Assembly (NCBI RefSeq): GCF_035575815.1
Contig: NZ_DATLXO010000071.1
Coordinates: 1-28,152 of the forward strand
Length of the DNA stretch: 28,152 nucleotides
Source: Iamia sp035575815
Lineage (GTDB): Bacteria > Actinomycetota > Acidimicrobiia > Acidimicrobiales > Iamiaceae
Direction of reading: 5' to 3'
Below the pieces are notes generated by a model. That model saw only the letters and a program-made list of their open reading frames with translations. It was not told the DNA's origin and made no database searches. A program made the translations under genes and the position numbers. Of the stretch, positions 16,754-23,939 are shown piece by piece. Numbering within the stretch: position 1 is the first letter of the stretch; each line of letters starts with the position of its first letter.

Positions 16754-16887
16754 GAGGTCGGGGACCAGTCGACGAGGGTAGTTGGGGCCCCGCCGGGGAG
16801 CCGGATCCGCTCGCCGCCGGCTCCTCGACCACCGGCGCCGGGCCGTCTCCGGCCATCCGCCGATGAGCCGGTAGGGCCCGGCAACCC

Positions 16888-16904
16888 GTGAACGCAATGT
16901 GAAC
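16888..16904. promoter_or_regulatory. Second GTGAAC direct repeat, upstream of glnA (candidate GlnR/PhoP box)
   Basis: GTGAAC at 16888-16893 and 16899-16904, again 11 bp apart. The pair lies 51-67 bp before the glnA start. If glnA is leaderless (GACGAT hexamer 6 nt before GTG 16955), this is just upstream of the -35 region, a normal activator position. Confidence 0.6.
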
Positions 16905-16954
16905 TGGGCGCCTCGTGGGTTGCGGCGCCGGGCTCCCGCGACGACGATGCCTCG

Positions 16955-18289
16955 GTGGACCCCCAGAAGGAATACGTGTTGCGCACCGTCGAGGAGCGAG
17001 GGGTCCGGCTCATCCGGCTCTGGTTCACCGACGTGGTCGGCCAGCTCAAGTCCTTCGCCATCTCCCCCGCCGAGCTCGAGGCCGCCTTCGAGGAGGGGAT
17101 GCAGTTCGACGGCTCGGCCATCGACGGTTTCAGCCGCATCCAGGAGTCCGACGTCCTGGCCCGGCCCGACGCCGGGACCTTCGAGCTGCTGCCGTGGGGG
17201 CAGAGCGACGAGACCGCGGCGCGCATGTTCTGCGACGTCACCAACCTCGACGGCTCGCCGTTCGAGGGCGATCCCCGCCACGTGCTCAAGCGCAACCTCG
17301 ACCGGGCGCGCGAGCGCGGGTTCAACTTCTACGTCGCCCCCGAGATGGAGTTCTTCTACTTCGCCGACGGTGACGGCACCCGGGTCCCCCAGCCGCTCGA
17401 CACCGGCTCGTACTTCGACCTCACCACCGCCGATGTGGCCTCGGACCTGCGCAAGCGCACGATCCACACCCTCGAGGCCATGGGCATCCCGGTGGAGTAC
17501 TCCTTCCACGAGGACAGCCCCAGCCAGCACGAGATCGACCTGCGCTACACCGACGCCCTGACCATGGCCGACAACGTCATGACGTTCCGCCTGGTGGTCC
17601 GCGAGATCGCCATGGAGCGCGGCGCCTACGCCACGTTCATGCCCAAGCCCCTCGCCGGTGTGCAGGGTTCGGGCATGCACACCCACATGTCGCTCTACGA
17701 GGGCGACAGCAACGCGTTCGCCGACTCCAGCGACGACTACCGGCTGTCCAAGATCGGGCGGGGCTTCATCGCCGGGCTCCTCCACCACGCCGGGGAGATC
17801 ACGGCGGTGACCAACCAGCTGGTGAACTCCTACAAGCGGCTCATCCCCGGCACCGAGGCCCCGGCCCACGTGTCGTGGGCCCGCAACAACCGCTCGGCGC
17901 TCATCCGGGTGCCGGTGACCAAGTCGGGCAAGGACTCCTCGGTCCGCATCGAGTTCCGCTCCCCCGACCCGGCCTGCAACCCGTACCTGGCCTTCTCGGT
18001 GATCCTCGCCGCCGGCCTGAAGGGCATCGACGAGGGCTATGAGCTGCCCGACGAGGCCACCACCAACGTCTTCGAGCTGACCTCCGCCGAGCGCGCCGCG
18101 GAGGGCATCGCAGAGCTCCCCCAGTCCCTCGCCGAAGCCCTCGACGTCATGGAGGGCTCCGAGCTGGTGGCCGAGGCGCTCGGTGAGCACATCTTCGGCT
18201 GGTTCATCCGCAACAAGCGCAGCGAGTGGTCCGATTACAAGGCGCAGGTGACCCCGTTCGAGCTCCAGCGCTACCTGCCGGCCTGGTAG
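16955..18289 (+). CDS. glnA: Glutamine synthetase type I (alpha subtype)
   Basis: A 444-residue type I glutamine synthetase that forms dodecamers. Motifs in order: GMQFDGSAIDGFSRI (beta-grasp), PEMEFFYF (metal), GVQGSGMHTHMSL (ATP/glutamate), NRSALIRVP, and VRIEFRSPDPACNPYLAF (glutamate binding). The adenylylation loop with the NLYDLP tyrosine of beta-type enzymes is absent; the equivalent region reads NVFELTSAER, so this is the unmodified alpha subtype, as in Bacillus and Thermotoga. GTG 16955 has no Shine-Dalgarno but is preceded by GACGAT at 6 nt, suggesting a leaderless start. It is divergent from glnII and followed after 9 nt by a GlnR-like regulator gene, so the two are likely one operon. 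Confidence 0.95.
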   Translation: MDPQKEYVLRTVEERGVRLIRLWFTDVVGQLKSFAISPAELEAAFEEGMQFDGSAIDGFSRIQESDVLARPDAGTFELLPWGQSDETAARMFCDVTNLDGSPFEGDPRHVLKRNLDRARERGFNFYVAPEMEFFYFADGDGTRVPQPLDTGSYFDLTTADVASDLRKRTIHTLEAMGIPVEYSFHEDSPSQHEIDLRYTDALTMADNVMTFRLVVREIAMERGAYATFMPKPLAGVQGSGMHTHMSLYEGDSNAFADSSDDYRLSKIGRGFIAGLLHHAGEITAVTNQLVNSYKRLIPGTEAPAHVSWARNNRSALIRVPVTKSGKDSSVRIEFRSPDPACNPYLAFSVILAAGLKGIDEGYELPDEATTNVFELTSAERAAEGIAELPQSLAEALDVMEGSELVAEALGEHIFGWFIRNKRSEWSDYKAQVTPFELQRYLPAW

Positions 18290-18298
18290 CAGCTCGCG

Positions 18299-18988
18299 GT
18301 GACCGTCCTCGAGCCCTGGCTCGTCCACCCCGATCCCCCGCCCCCCGAGCTGGTGCAGACCCTCGAGCTCGCCGGCCACGCCTGGAAGGCGGTGGGCGAC
18401 GAGGGCGCGGTCAACCGCATGGACCGCGAGGTCACCTGGCGCGGTGCGATCGTGGTGCTGGGCGACGCGCCCGAGACCGGCCTCGCCGTGTGCCGCGCCC
18501 TGCGCAAGCGCGACGTGCCCGTCGAACCCCTGATGCTCCTCGTGCGCGGAGCCGGCCTGACCGACCTGGAGCTGCGCGAGGACCTCTACGACGACTTCTG
18601 CCTGGACCCTTTCCACCCGCGCGAGCTCGAGGCCCGGCTGCGCCACCTGCTGTGGCGGGCGGGCAGCGGCTCGGGTCCCGAGATGATCGAGTACCGCGAC
18701 CTGGCCCTGAACCTCGAGACCTACCAGGCCGCGATCGACGGCCGCCCCCTCGACCTCACCTACATGGAGTACGAGCTGCTGAAGTTCCTGGCCCAGCACC
18801 CGGGTCGGGTGTTTACCCGCGAGACGCTGCTCAGCCGGGTATGGGGCTATGAGTACTACGGCGGCGCCCGCACCGTGGATGTCCACGTGCGACGGCTCCG
18901 GGCCAAGCTGGGCGAGGAGAACGCCGGGCTGATCACCACCGTCCGCTCCGTGGGCTACCGCTTCGGCCAGTCCCGCTGGGGCGTCTGA
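18299..18988 (+). CDS. OmpR-family orphan response regulator, GlnR-like
   Basis: A 229-residue protein with an atypical N-terminal receiver (about 1-120) and a winged-helix DNA-binding domain (about 128-222). The latter is strikingly like streptomycete GlnR: LDLTYMEYELLKFLAQHPGRVFTRETLLSRVWGYEYYGGARTVDVHVRRLRAKLG. The receiver is degenerate: Asp56 in VVLGDAPE may match the phosphoacceptor position, but the N-terminal acidic pair and the conserved Lys (here LDPFHP) are not evident, as expected for regulators not driven by a kinase. No histidine kinase is nearby. GTG 18299 lies 9 nt after glnA, without a ribosome site of its own. Control of nitrogen assimilation genes, including the adjacent glnII/glnA, is the natural inference. 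Confidence 0.85.
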   Translation: MTVLEPWLVHPDPPPPELVQTLELAGHAWKAVGDEGAVNRMDREVTWRGAIVVLGDAPETGLAVCRALRKRDVPVEPLMLLVRGAGLTDLELREDLYDDFCLDPFHPRELEARLRHLLWRAGSGSGPEMIEYRDLALNLETYQAAIDGRPLDLTYMEYELLKFLAQHPGRVFTRETLLSRVWGYEYYGGARTVDVHVRRLRAKLGEENAGLITTVRSVGYRFGQSRWGV

Positions 18989-18992
18989 CGAC

Positions 18993-19022
18993 CCTCCGGC
19001 GCCGGGCGCGGCCGGCGGGAGG
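18993..19022. terminator. Imperfect GC hairpin after the GlnR-like gene
   Basis: CCTCC (18993-18997) pairs with GGAGG (19018-19022), with further partial GC pairing inside. It lies 4 nt after the regulator stop, in the gap before a convergent small gene. No U-tract. Confidence 0.35.
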
Positions 19023-19043
19023 CGATCGGGCGCCGACCGAGGG

Positions 19044-19202
19044 TTACCGGTTGAGGGCGACGAGCTCGCTGCCCTCGTGGTCGGACTCAGCCGAGGACGT
19101 GAGTGCCCCGCCGAGGATCGCAGAGGCGACGGCGCCGCTCAGAGCGACGGTCACCGGGAACACGACGACGAGGATCACGGCAAGGACGATGGCTCCGATC
19201 AC
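19044..19202 (-). CDS. Small single-pass membrane protein, unknown function
   Basis: A 52-residue protein made of one long hydrophobic region (IGAIVLAVILVVVFPVTVAL, then SGAVASAILGGAL) and a short hydrophilic tail, TSSAESDHEGSELVALNR. I do not recognise a characterised family. The open frame extends to 19397, but that upstream part is an Arg/Pro-rich shadow of the Rid gene. GTG 19202 is preceded by CATGAT at 6 nt, resembling the leaderless pattern apart from the first base. Convergent with the GlnR-like gene. It may be a helper of a larger membrane complex, but nothing in the sequence shows which. Confidence 0.55.
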   Translation of the reverse strand: MIGAIVLAVILVVVFPVTVALSGAVASAILGGALTSSAESDHEGSELVALNR

Positions 19203-19279
19203 CGGGACATCATGCCCGGTGCACCTCGCCCCCGCCGAGCCGGGAGCGCTCTGCCGTCGTCGGGCAGGGAAGGGGACCG

Positions 19280-19633
19280 TCAGCGGTCGGTGGGCGTGAG
19301 GGCCCAGGCCTCGACCTCGACCCGCACGTCGAAGGGAAGGCCGGCCACGGCCACGCAGCTGCGGGCCGGGCGGGGGTCGGAGAAGGTGGCGATCCAACGC
19401 TCGTTGAGCACCGGGTAGTCGGCCATGTCGGTGAGGAAGACGGTGGTCTTCACAACATCCCCGAGCGACGCCCCGTGCTCGGCCAGCCGGTCGGCCACGT
19501 TGGCGAGCACCCCGTCGATCTGCTCGGCGAAGGGCCGGTCGGTGAGGAAGGTGCCGTCACGGAGGGGCACCTGCCCCGAGACGGCGATCCAGTCACCGGC
19601 GCGGGCCGCCGGGGTGTACGGGGGTGAGGTCAT
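19280..19633 (-). CDS. Rid-family (RidA/YjgF) enamine/imine deaminase
   Basis: A 117-residue Rid protein. Family features are GDWIAVSGQVPLRDG, the ADYPVLNERW segment, and PARSCVAVAGLP with Arg91, corresponding to the substrate carboxylate-binding Arg105 of RidA; Glu108 in VEVEAWA corresponds to Glu120. Conserved Arg suggests an active deaminase that hydrolyses reactive enamine/imine intermediates formed by PLP enzymes. ATG 19633 has an AGGAG site, and a TAGCGT hexamer at 19660-19665 would give a leader of about 20 nt. It is divergent from the quinone-reductase-like gene. Confidence 0.9.
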   Translation of the reverse strand: MTSPPYTPAARAGDWIAVSGQVPLRDGTFLTDRPFAEQIDGVLANVADRLAEHGASLGDVVKTTVFLTDMADYPVLNERWIATFSDPRPARSCVAVAGLPFDVRVEVEAWALTPTDR

Positions 19634-19812
19634 GGGGGCTCCTGGCGGGGACGCTCACCACGCTAGCGATGCCTTCCTGGACAGCTCGTGTGGGCGGGTG
19701 CAACCGCAGGTCAGAAGTGCTTTTGCGGTGCCGGGCGGCCGTACCGACTCATTGTTCGGGGCGTAGGCTTGCCCGGGACGCGCCCGCACCCTGCCGATCA
19801 GAGGAGGTGTCC

Positions 19813-20736
19813 ATGTCGAGGGCTGTGAGGTTCAGCGAGTACGGCGAGGTCGACGTCTTGGAGGTGGTCGATGTCGAGCGGCCGACCCCGGACACCGGTG
19901 AAGTCCTCGTCGAGGTCAGAGCGGCAGGCATCAACCCTGGCGAGTCGGCCATACGAAGGGGCTTGCTCGACGACACATGGCCGGCGACGTTCCCATCAGG
20001 GCAGGGCAGCGATCTCGCAGGGGTGGTGGCCGAGCTTGGTGACGACGTGAGCGACTTCGAGGTGGGCGACGAGGTGCTCGGCTTCACCGATGGTCGAGCC
20101 AGTCACGCGGAGCACGTCACTGCTCGCACCGACCACATCGTGCGCCGACCGCCCGACGTCCTGTGGGAGCAGGCCGGTGCGCTCAAGGTCGTCGGCACCA
20201 CCGCGCATGCCGTGATCCGTGCCGTCGGCGTGGGACGAGGCGACGTGGTCGTGGTGTCCGGTGCGGCCGGCGGGGTGGGATCAGCAACGGTCCAGTTGGC
20301 GGTCGGGCGGGGAGCCAACGTGTTCGGACTGGCCAGCGAGGCGAACCACGGGTGGCTGCGCGACCATGGCGTGACTCCGGTCGACTACCACGGCGACGGC
20401 CTCGCCGAGCGGATCCGCGACGCTGCCGGTGGGCCCATCGATGCCTTCATCGACACCTTCGGCGGCGGTTACGTGGGTCTGGCGCTCGACCTCGGCATCG
20501 GGCGCGAGCGCGTCAACACCATCATCGACTTCGACGCCGCCGAGAAGCGCGGCGTGCAAGCCGTCGGTGGCGCGGAGGCGTCCAACGCGAAGGTGCTCGC
20601 GGAGCTGGCCCAGATGATCACTGATGGCGACCTCGAGATCGTGATCGCCGAGACCTATCCGCTGGAGGAGGTCCGAGCTGCGTTCGAGGCGCTCGAGCAG
20701 CGCCACACGCGCGGCAAGATCGTGCTCATCCCATGA
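19813..20736 (+). CDS. NADPH:quinone reductase-like medium-chain dehydrogenase/reductase
   Basis: A 307-residue zinc-independent MDR enzyme of the quinone oxidoreductase (zeta-crystallin) type. The N-terminal GroES-like domain begins AVRFSEYGEVDVLEVVDV and has RAAGINPGES. The NADPH-binding Rossmann motif is SGAAGGVGSATVQLA (residues 149-163). Zinc-ligand Cys/His positions of alcohol dehydrogenases are absent. The probable reaction is NADPH-dependent reduction of quinones or enones. ATG 19813 has a strong GAGGAGG site, and TAGGCT at 19764-19769 could be the -10. Codon choice is looser than in neighbours (ATA, CGA, AGG and TTG appear close together near residues 47-51), which may mean acquisition by transfer. 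Confidence 0.9.
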   Translation: MSRAVRFSEYGEVDVLEVVDVERPTPDTGEVLVEVRAAGINPGESAIRRGLLDDTWPATFPSGQGSDLAGVVAELGDDVSDFEVGDEVLGFTDGRASHAEHVTARTDHIVRRPPDVLWEQAGALKVVGTTAHAVIRAVGVGRGDVVVVSGAAGGVGSATVQLAVGRGANVFGLASEANHGWLRDHGVTPVDYHGDGLAERIRDAAGGPIDAFIDTFGGGYVGLALDLGIGRERVNTIIDFDAAEKRGVQAVGGAEASNAKVLAELAQMITDGDLEIVIAETYPLEEVRAAFEALEQRHTRGKIVLIP

Positions 20737-20737
20737 C

Positions 20738-20774
20738 GTGGCGGTGAGCTGGTCGGGACCGACGGGTCCGCCAC
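20738..20774 (+). terminator. Nested hairpin directly after the quinone-reductase-like gene
   Basis: GTGGCGG (20738-20744) pairs with CCGCCAC (20768-20774), and an inner GTCGG-ga-CCGAC pairing lies between them. It begins 2 nt after the stop codon. No U-tract is visible. Confidence 0.5.
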
Positions 20775-20857
20775 CGAGATCAGGGCGCGAGAGCGCGCCG
20801 TCCTCGTTCCGGCCGACGAGGGGGCTCCAGGCTCCTTCACGGCCCGAGAAAGGCGGA

Positions 20858-22480
20858 TCAGCGGCGGGTGGGCAGGTCGGTGGGGTGACCGTCGGCCCGC
20901 CAGGCAGCGGCGGCGACCGCCGCGAACACGGCATCGGAGGCGTTGACCGCCTCGCCGCCCGGTTGCACCTCGACGGTGACCTCGGGCATCTCTGAGGCCC
21001 GGAGCACACCGAAGGAGCGAATGGTCAGATCCTCGACCTCGCCGTCGGGGGTGACGGCCAGGCCCTCACTGCGGATCCACGACAGGGCCTGGTGCGTCGC
21101 TCCCACGCAGTAGGAGCGGAGCACCACCTCGTCGAGGGGCTCACCGGCCCGCACCCGCACCCGCACGGAGCCGTCGGCGGCGATCTCGGCGTCGGCCTCG
21201 CCGCCGCTCGGGGCGACCACGCGAGGCACCCGTCCGGTGGCGCCGGCGAGGAGCACCAAGGCCTCGGCCCACCCGGCGGCGCGCAGGCCGACGTCGGTCG
21301 GCGGCCCCGGCGCCTCGACCTCCTCGACCTCGAACCCGGGGGCGACGGCGGTGATGGCCGCCGCGATCCGGGGAGTGGCCACCACCCGGATGAGACCGGT
21401 GCCATCGGCCCGCGCCCCGCCCGCCACCGGCGGGCGCTTGGGGCCCCACCGGACGATGTCCTCGCGCGCCAGGAGCACGCGCACCGGCCGGCCCCAGCGA
21501 TCGGCCAGCTGTCGGGCGGCGGCGGCGACCGGCGACGACAGCTTCCCGCCGAAGGCGCCACCGTTGACGAGAGGGCCGACCGGTTCGGCCCCCGGGTTGC
21601 ACCAGGCCGCGTCGGGCTCGAGGTAGGCCGGCTCCACCCAGCAGGTGCGCAGCGTGGCGTCCCACTCGCCGGGCGGCAGGGACAGCGGCGGCGTCGCCTC
21701 GACGGTGGTGCGCCGACCCTGGACCTTGCCCGAGCGCGCTCGGGCCCCGGCCAGCGTCTCGGCGACGACCCAGTCGCCTCTCCCGTCGGGGACGGCGACG
21801 AGGGCGTCTGCGGGGGCGCGATCATCGGCGAAGCCGCCGCGTCCGAGGGCGACGTCGGGCGCGACGCGCTGGTCCGCATGGCCCTCGAGCGCGGCCCGGC
21901 GGGCGGCGGCGTCGAGTTCGCGGGCCGGTGTCGCACCGGCGGGGTGGCGCACGCCCACCGGGGTGCCGGACAACCTCGCGGTGGCGACGTCCCAGGCGTC
22001 GACGATCGGGCGCCACCCGGTGCAGCGACAGAGGTGGGCGGCCAGCGCCCGCTCGACCGCGCTGTGGTCGTCGGAGGCGGTGCCCTTGATCCGGGCGCCC
22101 TCCAGGCGGCAGATGATCCCCGGGGTGCAGAAGCCGCACTGGCTCGCGCCGGTGGCGCAGAACGCTTCGGCCCACGTGGTGCGCACCGCGTCCTCGAGGC
22201 CGTCGACGGTGGTGATGGCCCGGCCCCGCACCCGCCGCAAGGGGGTCACGCAGGCGACGCGGGGCGCGCCATCGACGAGCACCGTGCAGCAACCGCACTG
22301 CCCCTGAGGGGAGCAGCCGTCCTTGGGCGACCGAACGCCGAGGCGGTCGCGCAGCGCATCGAGCAGGGTCAGACCCTCGTCGGCCAGCTCGACCTGGTGG
22401 CCGTCGACCGAGATCTGGATGGTCGGAGCGGCGGGGCCACCGGTGACGCCGGCGACACCCGCCCGCGTGGGCTCGGGCAC
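20858..22480 (-). CDS. Fused 2Fe-2S / shortened molybdopterin-binding protein of the xanthine dehydrogenase family
   Basis: A 540-residue fusion. Residues 20-165 are a CoxS-type iron-sulfur subunit with both clusters: a plant-type site (Cys56, Cys62, Cys65, Cys77 in KDGCSPQGQCGCC...VAC) and the helical-bundle site (Cys115, Cys118, Cys151, Cys153 in CGFC...CRC). The rest resembles the molybdopterin subunit but is only about 370 residues instead of about 750: it has PAYLEPD, NGGAFGGK (308-313) and a terminal segment in which GGEA may hold the active-site Glu. No FAD subunit is nearby. A hydroxylase of N-heterocycles or aldehydes is the family role; activity of so short a form is uncertain. GTG 22480 lies 7 nt after TATGCT; ATG 22492 would fall inside that promoter element. 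Confidence 0.75.
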   Translation of the reverse strand: MPEPTRAGVAGVTGGPAAPTIQISVDGHQVELADEGLTLLDALRDRLGVRSPKDGCSPQGQCGCCTVLVDGAPRVACVTPLRRVRGRAITTVDGLEDAVRTTWAEAFCATGASQCGFCTPGIICRLEGARIKGTASDDHSAVERALAAHLCRCTGWRPIVDAWDVATARLSGTPVGVRHPAGATPARELDAAARRAALEGHADQRVAPDVALGRGGFADDRAPADALVAVPDGRGDWVVAETLAGARARSGKVQGRRTTVEATPPLSLPPGEWDATLRTCWVEPAYLEPDAAWCNPGAEPVGPLVNGGAFGGKLSSPVAAAARQLADRWGRPVRVLLAREDIVRWGPKRPPVAGGARADGTGLIRVVATPRIAAAITAVAPGFEVEEVEAPGPPTDVGLRAAGWAEALVLLAGATGRVPRVVAPSGGEADAEIAADGSVRVRVRAGEPLDEVVLRSYCVGATHQALSWIRSEGLAVTPDGEVEDLTIRSFGVLRASEMPEVTVEVQPGGEAVNASDAVFAAVAAAAWRADGHPTDLPTRR

Positions 22481-22487
22481 GCGCGGA

Positions 22488-22497
22488 AGCATAGGTT
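22488..22497. promoter_or_regulatory. Overlapping divergent leaderless -10 elements
   Basis: On the minus strand TATGCT (22493-22488) ends 7 nt before GTG 22480. On the plus strand TAGGTT (22492-22497) ends 7 nt before GTG 22505. The two hexamers share the TA at 22492-22493, and only 24 nt separate the two start codons. Neither gene has a Shine-Dalgarno. Confidence 0.6.
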
Positions 22498-22504
22498 CGG
22501 AGCC

Positions 22505-23467
22505 GTGGCCCCCACCTCCCCCCCTCACCCCGCGGCCGGCGCGCGCACCGCACTCAGTCGTCGCACCTTGCTGCGCGGTGCGGCGGCGCTCGGAGTGGTG
22601 GGAGCGGTGGGCGGCCTGGGCCTCGCCGGATGCGGGAGCGACAACCCCGATCCCGATGCCACCCCCGGACCCGACGACGCCGCCTCCGGTTCGGGTCGCG
22701 TGCTCGTCAGCATGACCGACGCCGCCGCGAGCCTCGCCGCCGGCAGGGAGTCGCGCCTCGCTCTCGGTCTCGGCGACGAGCGGGGGACCCTCGTGCGGGA
22801 TGCCCCCGACACCCTCACCTTCGAGGTGCAGGACACCGACGGTGGGTCGGTCGCCTTCGGGCTCGAGATCGCTCGCCACGACGCCGGGCTGCCGCGGGCC
22901 TACTTCCCCCTGGTGGTCACGATCGACCAGCCCGGCTTCTACCGGGCCGTCACCGAGGTCGACGGGGCCACGGTCGACGCCGCCTTCGAGGTCTCGACCG
23001 AGGGCGACATCGCCATCCCCCAGCCCGGCGAGGCGTTCCCGTCGGTGACCACGCCGACGGTGGCCGACGCCGGCGGCGTCGACCCGATCTGCACGCAGGA
23101 CCCCCCGTGCGACCTCCACGAGATCGAGCTCACCACCGTGCTGGGCTCCGCCCCCGTCGCCCTGCTGGTGTCGACCCCCGCGTTCTGCCAGACCGCGATC
23201 TGCGGGCCGGTGCTCGACCTCTTCGTCGCCGCCCAGGCCGCGGCACCCGATGTCGCCTTCATCCACGTGGAGGTCTTCGCGTCGGCCGACGCCGTCGAGG
23301 CCGAAGGCCTGGCCGCCACCCTGGCGCCTGCGGTGGCGGCCCTGGACCTGCCGTTCGAACCGTGCCTGTTCCTGATCGGCGCCGACGGGGTGCTCCGTCG
23401 CCGCCTCGACGTGATCTACGACGAGGTCGAGCTCCGCGAGGGGCTCGACGCCCTGGCCACCCGCTGA
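22505..23467 (+). CDS. Tat-exported lipoprotein with thioredoxin-like domain
   Basis: A 320-residue exported protein. The signal peptide has a twin-arginine motif, SRRTLLRG (Arg19-Arg20), a hydrophobic stretch and a lipobox LAGC with Cys43 as the lipidated residue, followed by an Asp/Pro-rich linker. The middle (about 65-180) is a beta-rich domain of unknown type. The C-terminal part looks thioredoxin-like, with the Cys pair in TPAFCQTAICGPVLD (C-x4-C rather than C-x2-C) and FLIGADGVLRRRLD near the end. A redox or metallochaperone function outside the membrane is plausible; partner unknown. GTG 22505 follows TAGGTT by 7 nt. The divergent neighbour is the Fe-S/molybdopterin fusion; export would use the Tat system, whose TatA is encoded in this window. 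Confidence 0.85.
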   Translation: MAPTSPPHPAAGARTALSRRTLLRGAAALGVVGAVGGLGLAGCGSDNPDPDATPGPDDAASGSGRVLVSMTDAAASLAAGRESRLALGLGDERGTLVRDAPDTLTFEVQDTDGGSVAFGLEIARHDAGLPRAYFPLVVTIDQPGFYRAVTEVDGATVDAAFEVSTEGDIAIPQPGEAFPSVTTPTVADAGGVDPICTQDPPCDLHEIELTTVLGSAPVALLVSTPAFCQTAICGPVLDLFVAAQAAAPDVAFIHVEVFASADAVEAEGLAATLAPAVAALDLPFEPCLFLIGADGVLRRRLDVIYDEVELREGLDALATR

Positions 23468-23492
23468 GGCCGGGACTGCGCCTCGGCCCTCA
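23465..23492. terminator. Hairpin between convergent lipoprotein and A-type carrier genes
   Basis: TGAGGCCG (23465-23472) pairs with CGGCCCTCA (23484-23492) with one bulged base and an 11-nt loop. It starts at the lipoprotein stop codon and ends 2 nt before the stop of the convergent gene, so it could serve both. Confidence 0.4.
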
Positions 23493-23494
23493 GG

Positions 23495-23815
23495 TCAGGA
23501 GAAGCTCGACCCGCAGCCGCAGGTGCGCTGGGCGTTGGGGTTGTTGATCGAGAAGCCGGCCTGGTTGAGACCGTCGGCGTAGTCGAGGGTCGCACCCTCG
23601 AGCATCATGGCGCTCGACGCGTCGACCACGACCTTGACGCCGTCGTGTTCGACGGTGGTGTCGTCGTCGGCGACCTCGGAATCGAAGAACATGTCGTAGC
23701 TGAAGCCCGAGCACCCCCCGGGGCGCACCGCGACCCGCAGGGCGAGGTTGTCCTCGCCCTCGGCGGTGATGAGCTCGGAGACCTTGGTGGCGGCCTTGTC
23801 GGTGAGGGCGATCAC
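23495..23815 (-). CDS. A-type iron-sulfur carrier (HesB/IscA/ErpA family)
   Basis: A 106-residue protein with the three invariant cysteines of A-type carriers: Cys35 in PGGCSGFSYDM and Cys99/Cys101 in the terminal CGCGSSFS. It accepts Fe-S clusters from the assembly machinery and hands them to apo-proteins in the cytoplasm; ErpA-like function is likely in an actinobacterium using the SUF system. GTG 23815 has an AGGAGGA ribosome site, and TAGCAT at 23870-23875 is a suitable -10 with a leader of about 45 nt. It follows a SufR-like regulator gene in the same direction and sits near mrp, which strengthens the Fe-S assignment. Confidence 0.95.
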   Translation of the reverse strand: MIALTDKAATKVSELITAEGEDNLALRVAVRPGGCSGFSYDMFFDSEVADDDTTVEHDGVKVVVDASSAMMLEGATLDYADGLNQAGFSINNPNAQRTCGCGSSFS

Positions 23816-23939
23816 GTCAGTGTTCCTCCTGGCGGCGCCGGGCCCCGTGGCCCGGTCGGAACCACGGTCATGCTACCGGCCCGGAACGCAACGCGCCCCA
23901 CCGCGGCGCCCCACCGCTCCGGTCCACCCACGGCCCCGG

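Noticed and set aside
16718..18886. 722-codon open frame on the minus strand across glnA and the regulator
   Set aside because: It overlaps unmistakable plus-strand proteins and shows only compositionally biased sequence.
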